Below, piece after piece: positions 10,841 through 21,662 of a stretch of DNA of 64,000 bases. The stretch covers positions 13,589,426 to 13,653,425 of the forward strand of contig JAJEKV010000036.1 in the NCBI GenBank assembly GCA_021234155.1. The letters run 5' to 3'. How positions within the stretch are numbered: the first letter of the stretch is position 1; each line of letters opens with the position of its first letter. The stretch is from Isoetes taiwanensis. Taxonomy: Eukaryota > Streptophyta > Lycopodiopsida > Isoetales > Isoetaceae. A model generated the notes under the pieces. It was given only the letters and a program-made list of their open reading frames with translations. It did not search any database and had not been told where the DNA came from. A program made the position numbers and the translations under genes.

Positions 10841-11149
10841 TCAATGTTTGTAAGGATCAAACCGCTGGAGAAGTCGGTCTTTTCGTTTTAGCAAGAATCG
10901 GTGCAAAGATCTGCGGAGGTTTTCGTTTTCGATCTGCGGAGGAGCCGGAGCAGGAGCAGGAGCAGCCGGAGGAGCTGCTGCAGCAATGCATGTGAATAGG
11001 GCAGATACAAGATCGTCAGGAACGCTTGAATAGCTTACAGCCTTGCCTTTGTATAGCACTGTGAGGCCGGAACTGCCCGATTCCTTGCCTGGCATGTCTG
11101 ATTTTGCCGAATCTCCTGTGCTCAGCTTTAGATCCATTCCCCAATCCAT
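10841..11149 (-). CDS. Short JAZ/TIFY-like jasmonate repressor
   Basis: Single-exon frame of 102 residues. Residues 29-34 read TVLYKG, a variant of the TIFYxG motif, followed by AVSYSSVPDD...ALF like the ZIM domain that mediates NINJA/TPL and JAZ-JAZ contacts. After an Ala/Pro-rich run (about 56-72), residues 80-99 read SLHRFLLKRKDRLLQRFDPY. This fits the Jas motif SLx2Fx2KRx2Rx5PY with one extra residue before PY. The usual degron LPIAR just upstream is replaced by ENLRR, so jasmonate-dependent COI1 binding may be weak, as in the stable JAZ8 type. The N-terminal MDLKLS resembles but does not complete an LxLxL EAR motif. JAZ proteins are usually 130-350 residues and have introns. This one is very short and intronless, so a retrocopy or a missing upstream exon is possible; the frame stays open upstream of the chosen ATG. 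Confidence 0.6.
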   Translation of the reverse strand: MDWGMDLKLSTGDSAKSDMPGKESGSSGLTVLYKGKAVSYSSVPDDLVSALFTCIAAAAPPAAPAPAPAPPQIENENLRRSLHRFLLKRKDRLLQRFDPYKH

Positions 11150-11566
11150 TCTAACGATTTCTGCTTCTGCTTCAAAATGCTCCCCTTTTTTATGTCTAGG
11201 AGAACCATTTTTGCTTGCTTTCCACGTGGCTTATAATACTGGTTTTTTGCATCTTCCTTTCTTGACCTCGTTTTACACGTGTATTTATATTACCTTTTTG
11301 TTTTTGTTTGTTTTTATTGTCACGTTGACACCTTTCCTTTCACTTCTATTCTATATTATCTTCTAGTACTAGTATTTTAAACGAATTATTCCACTTGCAA
11401 TCTCCTACACTTTTTCTTTTCCACCAGTTTCACTACCTATACACACGCCAACATAGAGATGCATAGTGATAGGGTGCTTTCACCACAAGTTGCATTTTAA
11501 ACATGGCTAATTTAGGACACAAATTGGAATTGCATATAGATGGTCTCTCTTGCCATATAGGATACA
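11150..11566. other. Upstream region of the JAZ-like gene
   Basis: Presumed 5' flank of the minus-strand JAZ-like gene, with T-rich tracts at 11297-11370. No other gene seen. Confidence 0.4.
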
Positions 11567-11720
11567 TTTATAGTTGGCTATATCCATATAGAAATTCATG
11601 TTTCATTAAGTTATCCATTTATAGTTGGCTATATCCTTGGAAGTCATGTTTTATTAAGTTATCCATATCCATATAGGAAGTCATGTTTCATTAAGTTATC
11701 CATTTATAGTTGGCTATATC
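11567..11720 (+). repeat. Minisatellite, about 50-bp unit
   Basis: Tatttatagttggctatatc and gtttcattaagttatccat recur in about three and a half imperfect units; one unit lacks the tatagttgg part. Confidence 0.85.
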
Positions 11721-12446
11721 TTTATTGCTCTATTCTTATTGTTTTTTCTAGATCATTGGATCCAAGCATAGTTCCATGAATATGCCAAATGAAGGGTCGT
11801 GGAATTTACACATCAGCCCCACGTATAAGTTTGCATACCCCATACACCTAAATAGGTATATACATACATGGTATACTTGAATCCATACACATAAGAAACG
11901 AATATACTACCATTGCGTATTCACAAAACACAGATAAGAACAAATGAGAGTGAAGAACAGATAAGAAGAAATGAGAGTGAAGAGGTGACATTTATTGAAT
12001 GTGACATAGCTCAAACAAAACTGCATTTTCACCAGAAGTTGGAGTCTTCTTCTGAACCTCTGCGGAACCTCTGCAACACTTCTCCGAACCTCCCAACCAT
12101 CCAATGCACAATCTGAATTAGAGCTTCAATTTGTGCTGCACACTCTTTAAGAGAGCTTCTAAAGCTTTGGCATTGCAAACTTCAAAGCCCTGGATTTTAG
12201 AGCTGTGTAGATAGATAAACAAAGCAGAAAGGAAAGAGGAAACAACAGGTACCTAAAGCATATTTGCATGAGACGCCATAGCCTGCCCTGCATATGGCTG
12301 CCCAGCATGGGTGTCGCTCTGGTGGGGGGGAGCTGCCACAAAGGCGAAAGCCTGGATATACAAAATGATGGTTGGCAGCTTGGCAAGTGCCCTTCTCAGC
12401 CTCGCCATCTTTCCACTTGCTTATAGCCAAGATCCAATTCTTTTTT
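11721..12446. other. No recognised gene
   Basis: A 26-bp phrase (agataagaacaaatgagagtgaag) is doubled at about 11932-11982. The open frames on both strands at 11907-12550 have no recognisable domain. Confidence 0.5.
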
Positions 12447-12449
12447 ACC

Positions 12450-12558
12450 AAAATCCTAACTCCTATTTTCTGCCAAACCATTAACAAAATCATAGTAGGA
12501 GATAAAACCCTAACCCCTATTTTCCTCCAAACCATTAACAAAATCACAGTAAGAGATA
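12450..12558 (+). repeat. 54-bp tandem duplication
   Basis: The phrase aaaatcctaactcctatttt...ccaaaccattaacaaaatca starts at 12450 and again at 12504 with few changes. Confidence 0.85.
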
Positions 12559-13690
12559 ATTTGCCAACCTTATGGTATTATAACAACGCACTTTGAGTTG
12601 CCCCCTCAAATACATCAAAAGAAACAAGATGTTAATGCATCAATATGCGGCCCATAGGAAATCTGTGATTTGTATTTTTTGGATTGCCCCTAGAGGGGCA
12701 AACCCTCACTCAGGTGGATTTTTGGCATATTTCAAGTATATGCTGGCATATGCCTTGAATATTCCAAAAACCGTGCCAAATTTGCTCGCTCTTGTTAGTG
12801 TGCACCTCGTAAGAATTTAAATCGGGTCATAGACGTCAGCAAATGCGGATCGTGATGACCTGTTGGATGCCACATCTGAAAAGATAGAAAAATATTTTGT
12901 TCTCGGCGCACCACAGCAGTCAAGCATCCCGCTTCAGAGGGACATAGCCTAATTCTAGTGATAGAATGCACCTTCTGGTTCTCAAATTTTTACTCCAGCT
13001 ATTCTTGATATGGATATGTAAGTTCTGTTGTGATTAAGAAAAATAGATTCCCTGAGTAGTGTTTTAAGAAAGAATTTCACTCAGTGCTAGTTGGCGTAGA
13101 AATAGGGGTCTATTTGTCTTAGTAAAAATCTAAGGAAAGTATTGAGGTCGCTGGCTTTATGAGGTATGTTGGCAACAAACAATGGATATTGATGTCAAGA
13201 AGCTAGGTTCTGGCAAGACAAATTACAGGCCGTATTCTATTGAGCAACAAGATGACAACTTAGGCAGTCTCAGACACTCTAGATGAGAATATAGAACCCC
13301 GAAAGGGCGGGAGGTTTATGGAGGATGTGCCATCGTTTGACAAGGTCAGCAATGATGGTACTGCAGCCAACCCATGGGATTCTTATATAACTGAGGGTTA
13401 TTAAGTACTTTCTCACAAGCTTGGTCGAAGATGACCAAATTGTATGCGAGTGATATATGAACAAGCTTTTCTCCCAAGGGGCTAGGTTATATAGCATGAA
13501 GCCACATCTATAGTTAGAGACAAGGCTTTTGTTGAACCCGTCAATTTGTACTTGGATGCACTTCCTTACCATTTTGATAATAGAAAGAGAGATAGAAAGC
13601 GTCAGGACGAAGATGAAAACTTTGATGAAGAGGTAAACAACAGCCAAGAGAACCCAGTGTACAACTCAAATATCGAGGGCATGGATGACC
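12559..13690. other. No recognised gene
   Basis: Frames on both strands are short and without a motif I can name. The right edge abuts the pentanucleotide run. Confidence 0.45.
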
Positions 13691-13691
13691 T

Positions 13692-13827
13692 AGTGATAGA
13701 ATAGAATAGAATAGAATAGAATAGAATAGAATAGAATAGAATAGAATAGAATAGAATAGAATAGAATAGAATAGAATCGAATCGAATCGAATAGAATAGA
13801 ATAGATTTTTTTTTTTTTTTTTTTTTT
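13692..13827 (-). repeat. (AGAAT)n microsatellite joined to a T22 tract
   Basis: About 22 units of atagaatag with a few tcgaa variants run to 13805, followed by an unbroken T run to 13827. On the minus strand this reads poly-A then (TTCTA)n. The LINE at 14745-15395 ends the same way (ttaaaaaaactattctattc). The run is therefore best read as the 3' tail of a second, very short LINE insertion in the opposite orientation. Confidence 0.6.
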
Positions 13828-13887
13828 ATAGAAAAGAGCAAGCACTTGAGTGAGTTCGAATGAGGTGAATACCCTTTCCATACTCAG

Positions 13888-14211
13888 TTGGATGGGATGC
13901 CCTCCTTCTCGACTTGCGAGTCCAGAACCTCGCGGACATTACTAATTGATAGCGTTTATTATTTTAGGAAACTCAGTTTAATTCCGTCTGGTTCACCATT
14001 CTCAAAGTCACACTCAAAGGCATCTGAACACTGCTTGCCTTCATCGTCCCAACCTCATGAGGATTTTGATGTACAACAAAATTCAATTGCAAGTCAAGAA
14101 GCAAGTGCAGAACAAAATTCTGCTGCAAATCAAGCTGCAGCCTCACAACTAGCATCAGGTACGCAACAGAGAGAATGTGATGCCATATATTCTAAACGAG
14201 GTGCACCCTAG
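13888..14211 (+). pseudogene. Open frame rich in Ser/Gln/Ala, unrecognised
   Basis: A 107-codon frame whose second half is low-complexity (SIASQEASAEQNSAANQAAA). It looks like a linker exon rather than a domain. It lies between two retroelement insertions and could be part of the same broken gene as the FCP1-like fragment at 15470-15910. No function can be given. Confidence 0.25.
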
Positions 14212-14273
14212 ACTACCTCGGCCGTCGAATGCATTGATCCTGTGGCCCAGATCGATTATGATCAATTATGATA

Positions 14274-14550
14274 GGGAGCCCCTATGATTTTGACATATGA
14301 AACACGAGTTTGCCTAAGATTTTGGAATATAGGATATGGGGACTCGACCTCTACCAAAATAACTCAATGTCCTAATAAGAATGCTTTAACCATTAGAACT
14401 AATGACCTGACATAATTATTTTTTATTCCAAATCTATGTTTCTTATAACAATCCATTCAATTGTTTTAGGAATATGGCCTATGATTTCAGAAATTATTAT
14501 ATTCATATACATATCAAATCCCCATGTAACCCCGTATTATTGTGATACCT
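14274..14550 (-). repeat. tRNA-promoter-bearing repeat, partial copy
   Basis: Reverse-complement relative of the repeat at 20811-21662. Shared phrases include cctctaccaaaataactcaa, tgtcctaataaga, ccattcaattgttttaggaa and gtaaccccgtattattgtg. It lacks the distal part present in the other copies. Confidence 0.75.
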
Positions 14551-14744
14551 TTATTTTTTCACATCACTCCCTGCCCAAATTCTGAGATTATTTGCAAAGA
14601 AAAACAAAACAACAATACCAAAAGGAATTACCATAGCAAGCGAGGTAGATTCTTTGAAAAAGATAAATTCAGATGATAAAAAGTGCAGGTTGGAAGGAAA
14701 GCCTAGTTATACCAAGGCCAGAACCATATGTTCAGATGTAAAGG

Positions 14745-15395
14745 CACTCGTAACAGAATCATAGTAAAGATCTCAATGGTCGTTTTTCTCAAAAGATCTA
14801 GGACGCAGTTACTTTGGCCCAAGTGAAAACTGGTCATTATCATGCACACATAAATCCCACCTTGGCACCAGGGCCCCAAGCTTATTTGCTTGCTTCATTG
14901 TCCAGGAACAAGCTTGTAGCTATTGCATCAATTCGCACGGGGTCCCTCAGGCTACGGATTGAGACAGGTAGATGGGAGCGGCCGCAATTGCCGCGAGAAG
15001 CGAGACTATGTGTCTGTTGCCAGTTACAGGTTATTGAAGATGAAAGCCATACTCTTCTGAGTTGCCCTGCTTTTGAGATAGTCCGGAATCATTTTTTGAC
15101 CTTAGCATTCCATTCCACGCTTCCACAACTTCTCAGAGCACCATCTGTGCATGACTTGGCATTATACATACTTGAGGTTCTAGATAAACGTCTGCAATTA
15201 CTGAGCCCTCAGTAGTCATTATCTCCGCTTGTTTAGTATCATCATTACTGCAAAGGTTTTTCCCTTGAAAACCTCTCGAGGCAGGGGTTTTTTAATCCTA
15301 GTAGTAATGATTGTACTAGCCCATTGTATGGGTCCCATGACCTATTGGTCTCCGTGGACGTTAAAAAAACTATTCTATTCTATTCTATTCTATTA
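14745..15395 (+). mobile_element. 5'-truncated non-LTR retrotransposon (LINE) end
   Basis: The coding end of a LINE with a zf-RVT-type finger (14814-15215), an untranslated region of about 180 bp (containing ttttcccttgaaaacctctc), and a terminal aaaaaaactattctattctattctatta tract at 15364-15395. Left truncation somewhere after 14600 is typical of target-primed reverse transcription. Confidence 0.75.
14814..15215 (+). pseudogene. LINE reverse-transcriptase C-terminal fragment (zf-RVT)
   Basis: About 133 codons. The block IRTGSLRLRIETGRWERP, then REARLCVCC, EDESHTLLSCPAFE and VRNHF, matches the Cys/His-rich region found after the reverse-transcriptase domain in plant LINE ORF2 proteins. The polymerase and endonuclease domains are absent, so this is a dead fragment. 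There is no true ATG; the frame opens with TTG. Confidence 0.75.
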
Positions 15396-15469
15396 TATGG
15401 TTCATAATCTCAGTTATATATTTTGGCATCAGCCTGAATGTAGTAAACATGAGATCTAATCTTTATCTT

Positions 15470-15910
15470 ATTGTAGTTGTGACAAAGTCCTATCTACATT
15501 GTACCAAGATGGTGACGTCCCTGAGCTTAAGATCTCGCAGACACCCGAAAAAAACATAGACTACGATGGTCTATCGTCGACCTTAAGTGAAAGCTGATTA
15601 TGCATTGAACGGTGATTTGGAATGATCATCTGGAGTATGGTGGCAAAGAGAAATATTGTGAATGTGCTCTCTATACTCGGGTTGCTGGCTTTGAGGTTTA
15701 AGTTTGTATGAAGCAATGAAAGATGTGACCACATGAAGGATCTTGATCCGATTATCACAAAGGGAAAATCTATTATGGTGAAGAAGCTCAAAAGAGTTTA
15801 TGAAATATATCAGGAATTCAACAACCACAACACTATTATCATAGACGATGTAGTGATATGAAAATGGAAAATGGTAGATTACATGCTTTTTACGTATTTT
15901 TATGGAGCTA
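15470..15910 (+). pseudogene. Possible FCP1/CTD-phosphatase-like (HAD) fragment
   Basis: In one frame, LDPIITKGKSIMVKKLKRVY is followed by EFNNHNTIIIDDVV. This resembles the end of the FCP1 HAD fold, where a K-x-L-x-x-V helix precedes a NTLLIDDSPYK strand and loop. The upstream stretch CDKVLSTLYQDGDVPELKIS may belong to the same gene. Stop codons interrupt the frame several times, and the catalytic DxDxT is not visible. Identification is from a short motif and is tentative. Confidence 0.3.
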
Positions 15911-16413
15911 ATAATAGACATTTGAAATGAAGCCTTACATGGTAATGTCGGGTAATATGTGGTGCAGTTGTTGCTTGAAAACTTTGGAACTCACCAATAT
16001 AGTAGTAAAAAGTAGTTGATTTAACTCCTCTATATTATTTGATGATTTTAAGAAATTGGAGTTTCAAGGCTTATTGCTTTCCATGTTAATTGATTTGTTG
16101 AGTTGATACATTCTATCGTGTGCCACTCCTCACGTGCTACCCTCTAGCATACCGTAGCTCTCTGAAGCGCACTCATGTTATCAAACGTCTTGTTCTTGGG
16201 TTGACAAATTCCAGCATTACCTTTCGAAGCACACACAATACGATTGCAATATGAACTCATCATATTAAATGCCTTCTTGAATAATCTACTTACTCATGTT
16301 TCACATAACAACATGTATTTTCTTATATGCAAGAGGGTTTTAAGTATTCAAACTGCGTAATGCGGATCTTGACTTTTGGATGCTAATTTTCAAAGCGCTG
16401 CTGCAAAATCGCA
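15911..16413. other. No feature seen
   Basis: AT-rich sequence between the phosphatase-like fragment and the CACTA element. Confidence 0.5.
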
Positions 16414-16416
16414 TAA

Positions 16417-16870
16417 CACTACTACAAAAATAGGTATAAATGGCACAAATAGGTGTCATTTTGTACGTATACAAATGGCACTTTTGGCGTGTGCCATTTG
16501 TGCATATTTGTGCCCTTTATCCTCCGCCCTTTTTGTGCCATTTAAGTGTGGTCAAAATATTTGTCCTTCAAGTGTCTTCAAACTGATATCACGATTGCCA
16601 TTAAAGTGACATGCATTTTGACGTATATGTGATGTGGTTGTGCCATTAATGTGTGTTGTAAGTGACGTGAATTATGCTATTTAACTGCCATTGAAATAAC
16701 AGCATTGCAACATATATATGTGGTGCCTCTCCACTCAAGTGCCATTAATATGACCCGTAGTGTGACATGTATATGTGGTGGTTATGCCATTCGATTGCCA
16801 TGTATATTGTGACTATCAAGTGTCATTAATATGACACATGTGTGGTGAGATCACCATTTTAATTGTTTTA
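16417..16870 (+). repeat. CACTA left subterminal repeat region
   Basis: Motif copies include aaatggcac at 16438 and 16473 and gtgccattt at 16491, followed by many looser gtgccatta / tgccatt copies to about 16860. Clustered subterminal motifs are the binding sites of CACTA transposition proteins. Confidence 0.75.
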
Positions 16871-18700
16871 ATTACCATGCATTATTGCAAGGATGTTCAA
16901 GTATCTTCATACTATTTTACATGTTAAACTCATAGACAATATGAACAAGAAAGAAGGTGATACCATTTCAAAAAAAAGATATTTGCAATAAACTTCGCAA
17001 ATAGAAATACATTGACCCCTTATTCCTTAATCTACACCGTACGTAAAGTTCCTCGTTTGTGGGGTATGCAAGTACAAAATTTGCTATACTGTATAACAAG
17101 ATTCGCAAAATACTATAAGATTTCAAGCAGAATACTATATGGTGTTGATTTCGTACGTGCAAAATACAATTATGAGGGCTCTCGCTGCCCTACGTCACCC
17201 CCCGTGTGAATATGCACCCAAACCAAAGGGGGTTTAAGGGGGATTTTAATTTAAATGTTGGACCCAATGGTTGTGTTAATTAATGTCAATGGTAGTTATG
17301 TGTTGGTTATTGTACTAAAAAAAAATTTGGGCCCTTCGGGCCCTAAAAAAAACAAACATACGTAAAAACATCTAGCAATATGTAATACGTAATGGTAAAA
17401 ATAATACGAGTAACATAATATCTAGCATTAGCATGATGGTAGATAGATATTGAAACATATTGACAAGCAAGAGATGCTCATAAGCACAATGTATACCCTA
17501 TACTATGCATTTGATAAGAATGTCATATTCAAACCTGTTTGGAAATCATGTAATGCAGTTGATGGTAGGAAAAATCCAACCCAGCAACAGCAGGGTAGCT
17601 AATTAGATGACGATGTGCCTCACAGTACACCTAGCTCTAGAAACTTTAAATGACCCGTTATGTTCAATCTAAACTTGATACATTCATAATCAATTACTCT
17701 CTAATCCTTGACTTCCTTGGAAGCAAACAACCACATGTTTATCCTTGTCCTACCATCCTTATCTTTCTGACTCGGTGTGTTTATCAATAAACATTGCATA
17801 TTTAGTAAAGGTCATACTCTGCCTTCTCAATGAACCAAAATCCGTCATCCCCTAAAGCAAGGGCAATGCCTACTAACTGAACATGCCACATGCTGAATAA
17901 AGGCTGCAGAGAACTGGTGAGGTCCTTGCTAGTTTCACGATGCTTTTCTTTCTTTTGTCCTCATCTGCGATATTATTTGTACTACTATAGACATGTGCTG
18001 ACTCTTCCTTGCAGGCTTTTAACAAAACCAGACAGGTCGGATTCATCAGTCGAGAGAAATCGCGACGCCTATCTGTGTTTGATGCGGCAACAACCGACTC
18101 GGTCTGCCGATCCCAAAGACAAACACCCGACTCAACTACAAAGAACTTAATGGAAGCTCAGAGCAACTTAATGCAAGCTCTCATGCTCAAATAAAAGCTT
18201 TACAAAATTGGCGTGTCCTTGCTACTTTGAAGACAAGCGTGATATGGTTTCCTTTCCTTTCCTCCTCATCCGCATCTTGTGGCCATTGTGTTAATGAAAT
18301 TACCAACCGCCATTATAATAAGCGAAGAAGCCACGCACACCCATCTCGCCATTCGAAGTCGCCGTGCATTTACTATTCCGATTAATGGCTTAAAGCCAAT
18401 AAAGAATTGGAATCCTCAGTAGAACGAAAAATTAGAGGGTAGAGCAGCCATAATCGACCCTTCATACCGGCCAAGTTTCTCCCCAAACAACATGCATCCT
18501 TCCAAAATTTCCAAAGCGCCAATCCTTGTGTACAGTACCGCTTTTGATATCTATTTTGAAGTGCATAGAAACTCCCGTGATTCACGCCCATAACAAGAAC
18601 GGTTTTTGACACCATGCTCTTTGTGTCCAACCATGGGATTTTCTATGAGAGCCGATATTAGGGCTACTTTAGGATTTCTGCATTCGATCATGGGAGCTTA
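16871..18700. other. CACTA interior without recognised gene
   Basis: Contains the hairpin at 17329-17343 and short frames without recognisable domains (for example 17890-18150, 18382-18630). Downstream exons of the minus-strand transposon gene could lie here but I cannot place them. Confidence 0.4.
17329..17343. other. Perfect hairpin gggccc-ttc-gggccc
   Basis: A 6-bp GC-only stem with a 3-base loop, flanked by A9 on the left and A7 on the right. It could act as a terminator-like or fold-back structure, or be the scar of a small element. Function unknown. Confidence 0.5.
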
Positions 18701-18950
18701 TCAAAACAGATGCAAAACCAATCGGATTTGGCCGAATCTAACTGTCTTTGTTCCTAGATGTTGAGAAGACACGTGTTTTTTGAGGGTTTTGGCAGGGAAA
18801 AAGTCGAGGAGATCCGGCTATGGCGGCCTAACTTTAGGGTTTCAAAGATTCGAACATGGCGAGTTACAAAAACAGATGCAAAACCGATTGGATTGGGCCG
18901 AATCTCACTCAAGACACAAAGTTGCGAGGGTTTTGCGGGGGAAAAAAGCT
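18701..18950 (+). repeat. Imperfect direct duplication, offset about 165 bp
   Basis: The series aaaacagatgcaaaaccaat, ggatttggccgaatct, then gagggttttggcagggaaaa at 18701-18803 is repeated as aaaacagatgcaaaaccgat, ggattgggccgaatct, gagggttttgcgggggaaaa at 18866-18950. Confidence 0.75.
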
Positions 18951-19670
18951 GAACAATGTAAACTCATGGCTCCAGTTTACGGCTGTGGGTTTCACTGCAA
19001 GATCTGTCTCCATCTCGACTTTAGCATGCTAAATATCAACACACTCAAAAAAAAAAAAGAATATCAACACGACCATGCCATGGAAACTTTGAATATGTAG
19101 CACAAACCGGTGAAGCAAAGCATCCGGTCGCATCATCCTCTGCACTAAAGCACTAAAGCTTTACGCTTCTTACTCGCACATGCAAACCAAATGAAATGCT
19201 TGTTCAGCTACGCTTCCACTCCAAATCTGTTTCCACTCTGATCACAAGAACATTAATTTTTTTTGCAAGAATGCCTGAAATGCTATCTAGAGGCTTGCAT
19301 GTTCATCCCCTAAAATAAAAAGAGGGCTTTTGTTGTGAGCCCTTGGATGTTGAACCATTGAAAAAAAAAAGCTAAATCAACGACTAAGAAATGGTGCACT
19401 CTAGATGTACGCATTAGTACATCCATTCGAATACGCCATGAAATCTTAGGAAAACCTTTATGAAAAGCGTACAAAAACACAAAAAAAACCCCCTGTTATT
19501 ATGCTACATATGATCATTGAGTTTATTGCATCTTTAAATGTTGTAAGCTCAAGTTTGATACAATAATTGATCATTTAAATGTCCAGGATTTACATTTTGA
19601 ACCGTAATTGAAGCATTACAAGCTAAGTTAATATAATTCATTGCATATTCACTAAGCAAATCTTACTTAC
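18951..19670. other. CACTA interior, end fragment of another repeat
   Basis: At 19491-19515 accccctgttattatgctac matches, in reverse, the first 24 bases of the repeat at 20811. The two copies face each other across 1.3 kb. Nothing else recognised. Confidence 0.5.
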
Positions 19671-20810
19671 CTGGCTTCCAACTGATGCTTCTTTATTCAT
19701 GAGTTTTCTCGCCACCTACATAGTTATCAAGTAAAAAGTTTAAAGAATAATATGAGCACGAACAGTTAATAAAGATATTTCCAAAATACCTTTGGATTCA
19801 TGTCTTTTTCAAGTTCTTTCTTCTTTGCATATAAGCTTTCAATTTATTTGTGCAACTCTTGAAGCATAGATTTAGCATTGTTTATTGTTGTGTAACATCA
19901 ACTTGAGATTCTACAGGCTTTTCAAAGCTTTCATGAAGAGTGATTGGTTTCATAACATGTTTACATGTGTTCTTCATATTAAATGAAGGTGAAGGCTGTG
20001 CACATGTGCACTAAAATTATGTAGAAGAAACAATATAAATACACAAGTGGAATTTTGAGATTTTGTAAGATACACAAAATAAAACTTACATTTGATTTGT
20101 CTTCTAAATATAGTGTTTTGACTCCCCTTGGTACGACTCTATATCCCTTAGAGGTACGATCTTCATTTGCAATCTCATCTGTGGTCGGTGAGCTCTGCAT
20201 CCTCTCTTTCTATAGAATTTTAACCAAGTGTAACTTTATGCAATTACATAAAAAAGTTTCCAAGTCATAAAAGCAAGATTCTTACCAAACACATATATGT
20301 TCCAGCATAGCCCCTTCTTCCTGTTTCAACAGTTTGCTTTTGATCAGCGCGAGCCTTTCTGTTGCGAGTGCTTGAGTTCTAAAGTAAACGAATTTAGTAT
20401 TTGCATTCGAACTATCTATACGATCTAAGTAAAATAGTTAATTATATACCTTGTATTGGCTTGTCTCCATATATGCAAGAATTTTGAACCACATATCATT
20501 TTTCATCCGCGCTGGCTTGGTAGGCTCCTCATTAATTTTTCTCGCTCGCAAGATGACCTGAGAAATACTCCTTGCAACTCTAATACCTTTAGAAAGGCAT
20601 TTTTGCGAGTACGTTTTGTCCCATTCAGCCCATGGATTAACAAACCAATCCTAGTTTCAAAAAACAAAAGTCAATAGTTCTTTTCTATTAGCGAAAGAAA
20701 CATAAAAGTCATGCATTTATGATTTTATTAAATAGTTAATACAGGTGTTGTTCTTCGCACAAAGTGTCCACTACGAATTTTCCTCAAGTCTGAGATAGAA
20801 AGATCAATAT

Positions 20811-21662
20811 GTAGCAAAATAACAGGGGGTTCCAGGGGAAAAATAACAATTCCTGAAACCATAGACCATATATCCCTAAACAATTGAATGGGTTGTTATA
20901 AAAAAAACACATAGATTCAAGATAAAAAATAATTACATTAGCTCACTGGGTATATTGGTTAAAGTAGTCTTATTAGGACATTGAGTTATATTTTGGTAGA
21001 GGTTCAAGACCCCGTATTTCATATTCTAAAATCTTAAGCAAAACCGTATAGAGGTGAGATATTCCCTCAAAACCTTAGGCGAAATCGTATTTCATATTTC
21101 AAAATCACAGGTGCCTCCAATAATAAATGACTATATGCGAAACGAGAGGTGTTCAGAGGCTCCAACATACGATTTGGGTCGTAGGATCGACGAATCCGAC
21201 GACTGTGGTAGTCCATGGTGCACCTCATTTAGAATATGTAGTAAAATAACAGGGGGTTCCAGGGGGAAAATAACAATTCCTTAAACCATAGACCATATAT
21301 CCCTAAACAATTGAATGGGTTGTTATAAAAAAACACATAGATTCAAGATAAAAAATAATCACATTAGCTCACTAGGTACATTGGGTAAAGTAGTCTTATT
21401 AGGACATTGAGTTATAATTTGGTAGAGGTTCAAGACCCCATATTTCATATTCTAAAATCTTAAGCAAAGCCGTATAGAGGTGAGATATTCCCTCAAAACC
21501 TTAGGCGAAATCGTATTTCATATTTCAAAATCATAGGCGCCTCTAATAATAAATGACTATACGCGAAACGAGAGGTGTCCAGAGGCTCCAACATACGATC
21601 TGGGCCGTAGGATCGACGAATCCGACGACTGTGGTAGTCCAAGAGCACCTCGTTTAAAATAT
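20811..21662 (+). repeat. Tandem pair of a 427-bp repeat with tRNA-like promoter boxes
   Basis: Two near-identical units start at 20811 and 21238. About 125 bp into each lies a tRNA-like head: an A-box-like tagctcactgg and, about 55 bp on, the B-box-like aggttcaagacccc. This suggests a SINE or other pol-III-derived repeat. Related copies occur reversed at 14274-14550 and 30105-30468, with a 24-bp end fragment at 19491. The pair interrupts an exon of the CACTA gene: RKLNVL on one side and DLSISDLRKIRSGHF on the other stay in frame, with tgctacatat present at both edges. Confidence 0.7.

Larger units (their letters stand above)
8236..11050. repeat. Tandem segmental duplication, copy 2
   Basis: Second copy of the segment at 5526-8235. 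Homology ends near 11046, inside the JAZ-like gene, where copy 2 continues into the intact JAZ 5' region. Copy 2 therefore carries the complete JAZ gene and copy 1 the truncated one. Confidence 0.9.

Noticed and set aside
13602-13881. Frames encoding ILFYS repeats
   Set aside because: They are translations of the pentanucleotide microsatellite, not proteins.
20938-21015. A functional tRNA gene
   Set aside because: Only the promoter boxes resemble a tRNA; no cloverleaf can be drawn, and the sequence is part of a repeat family.
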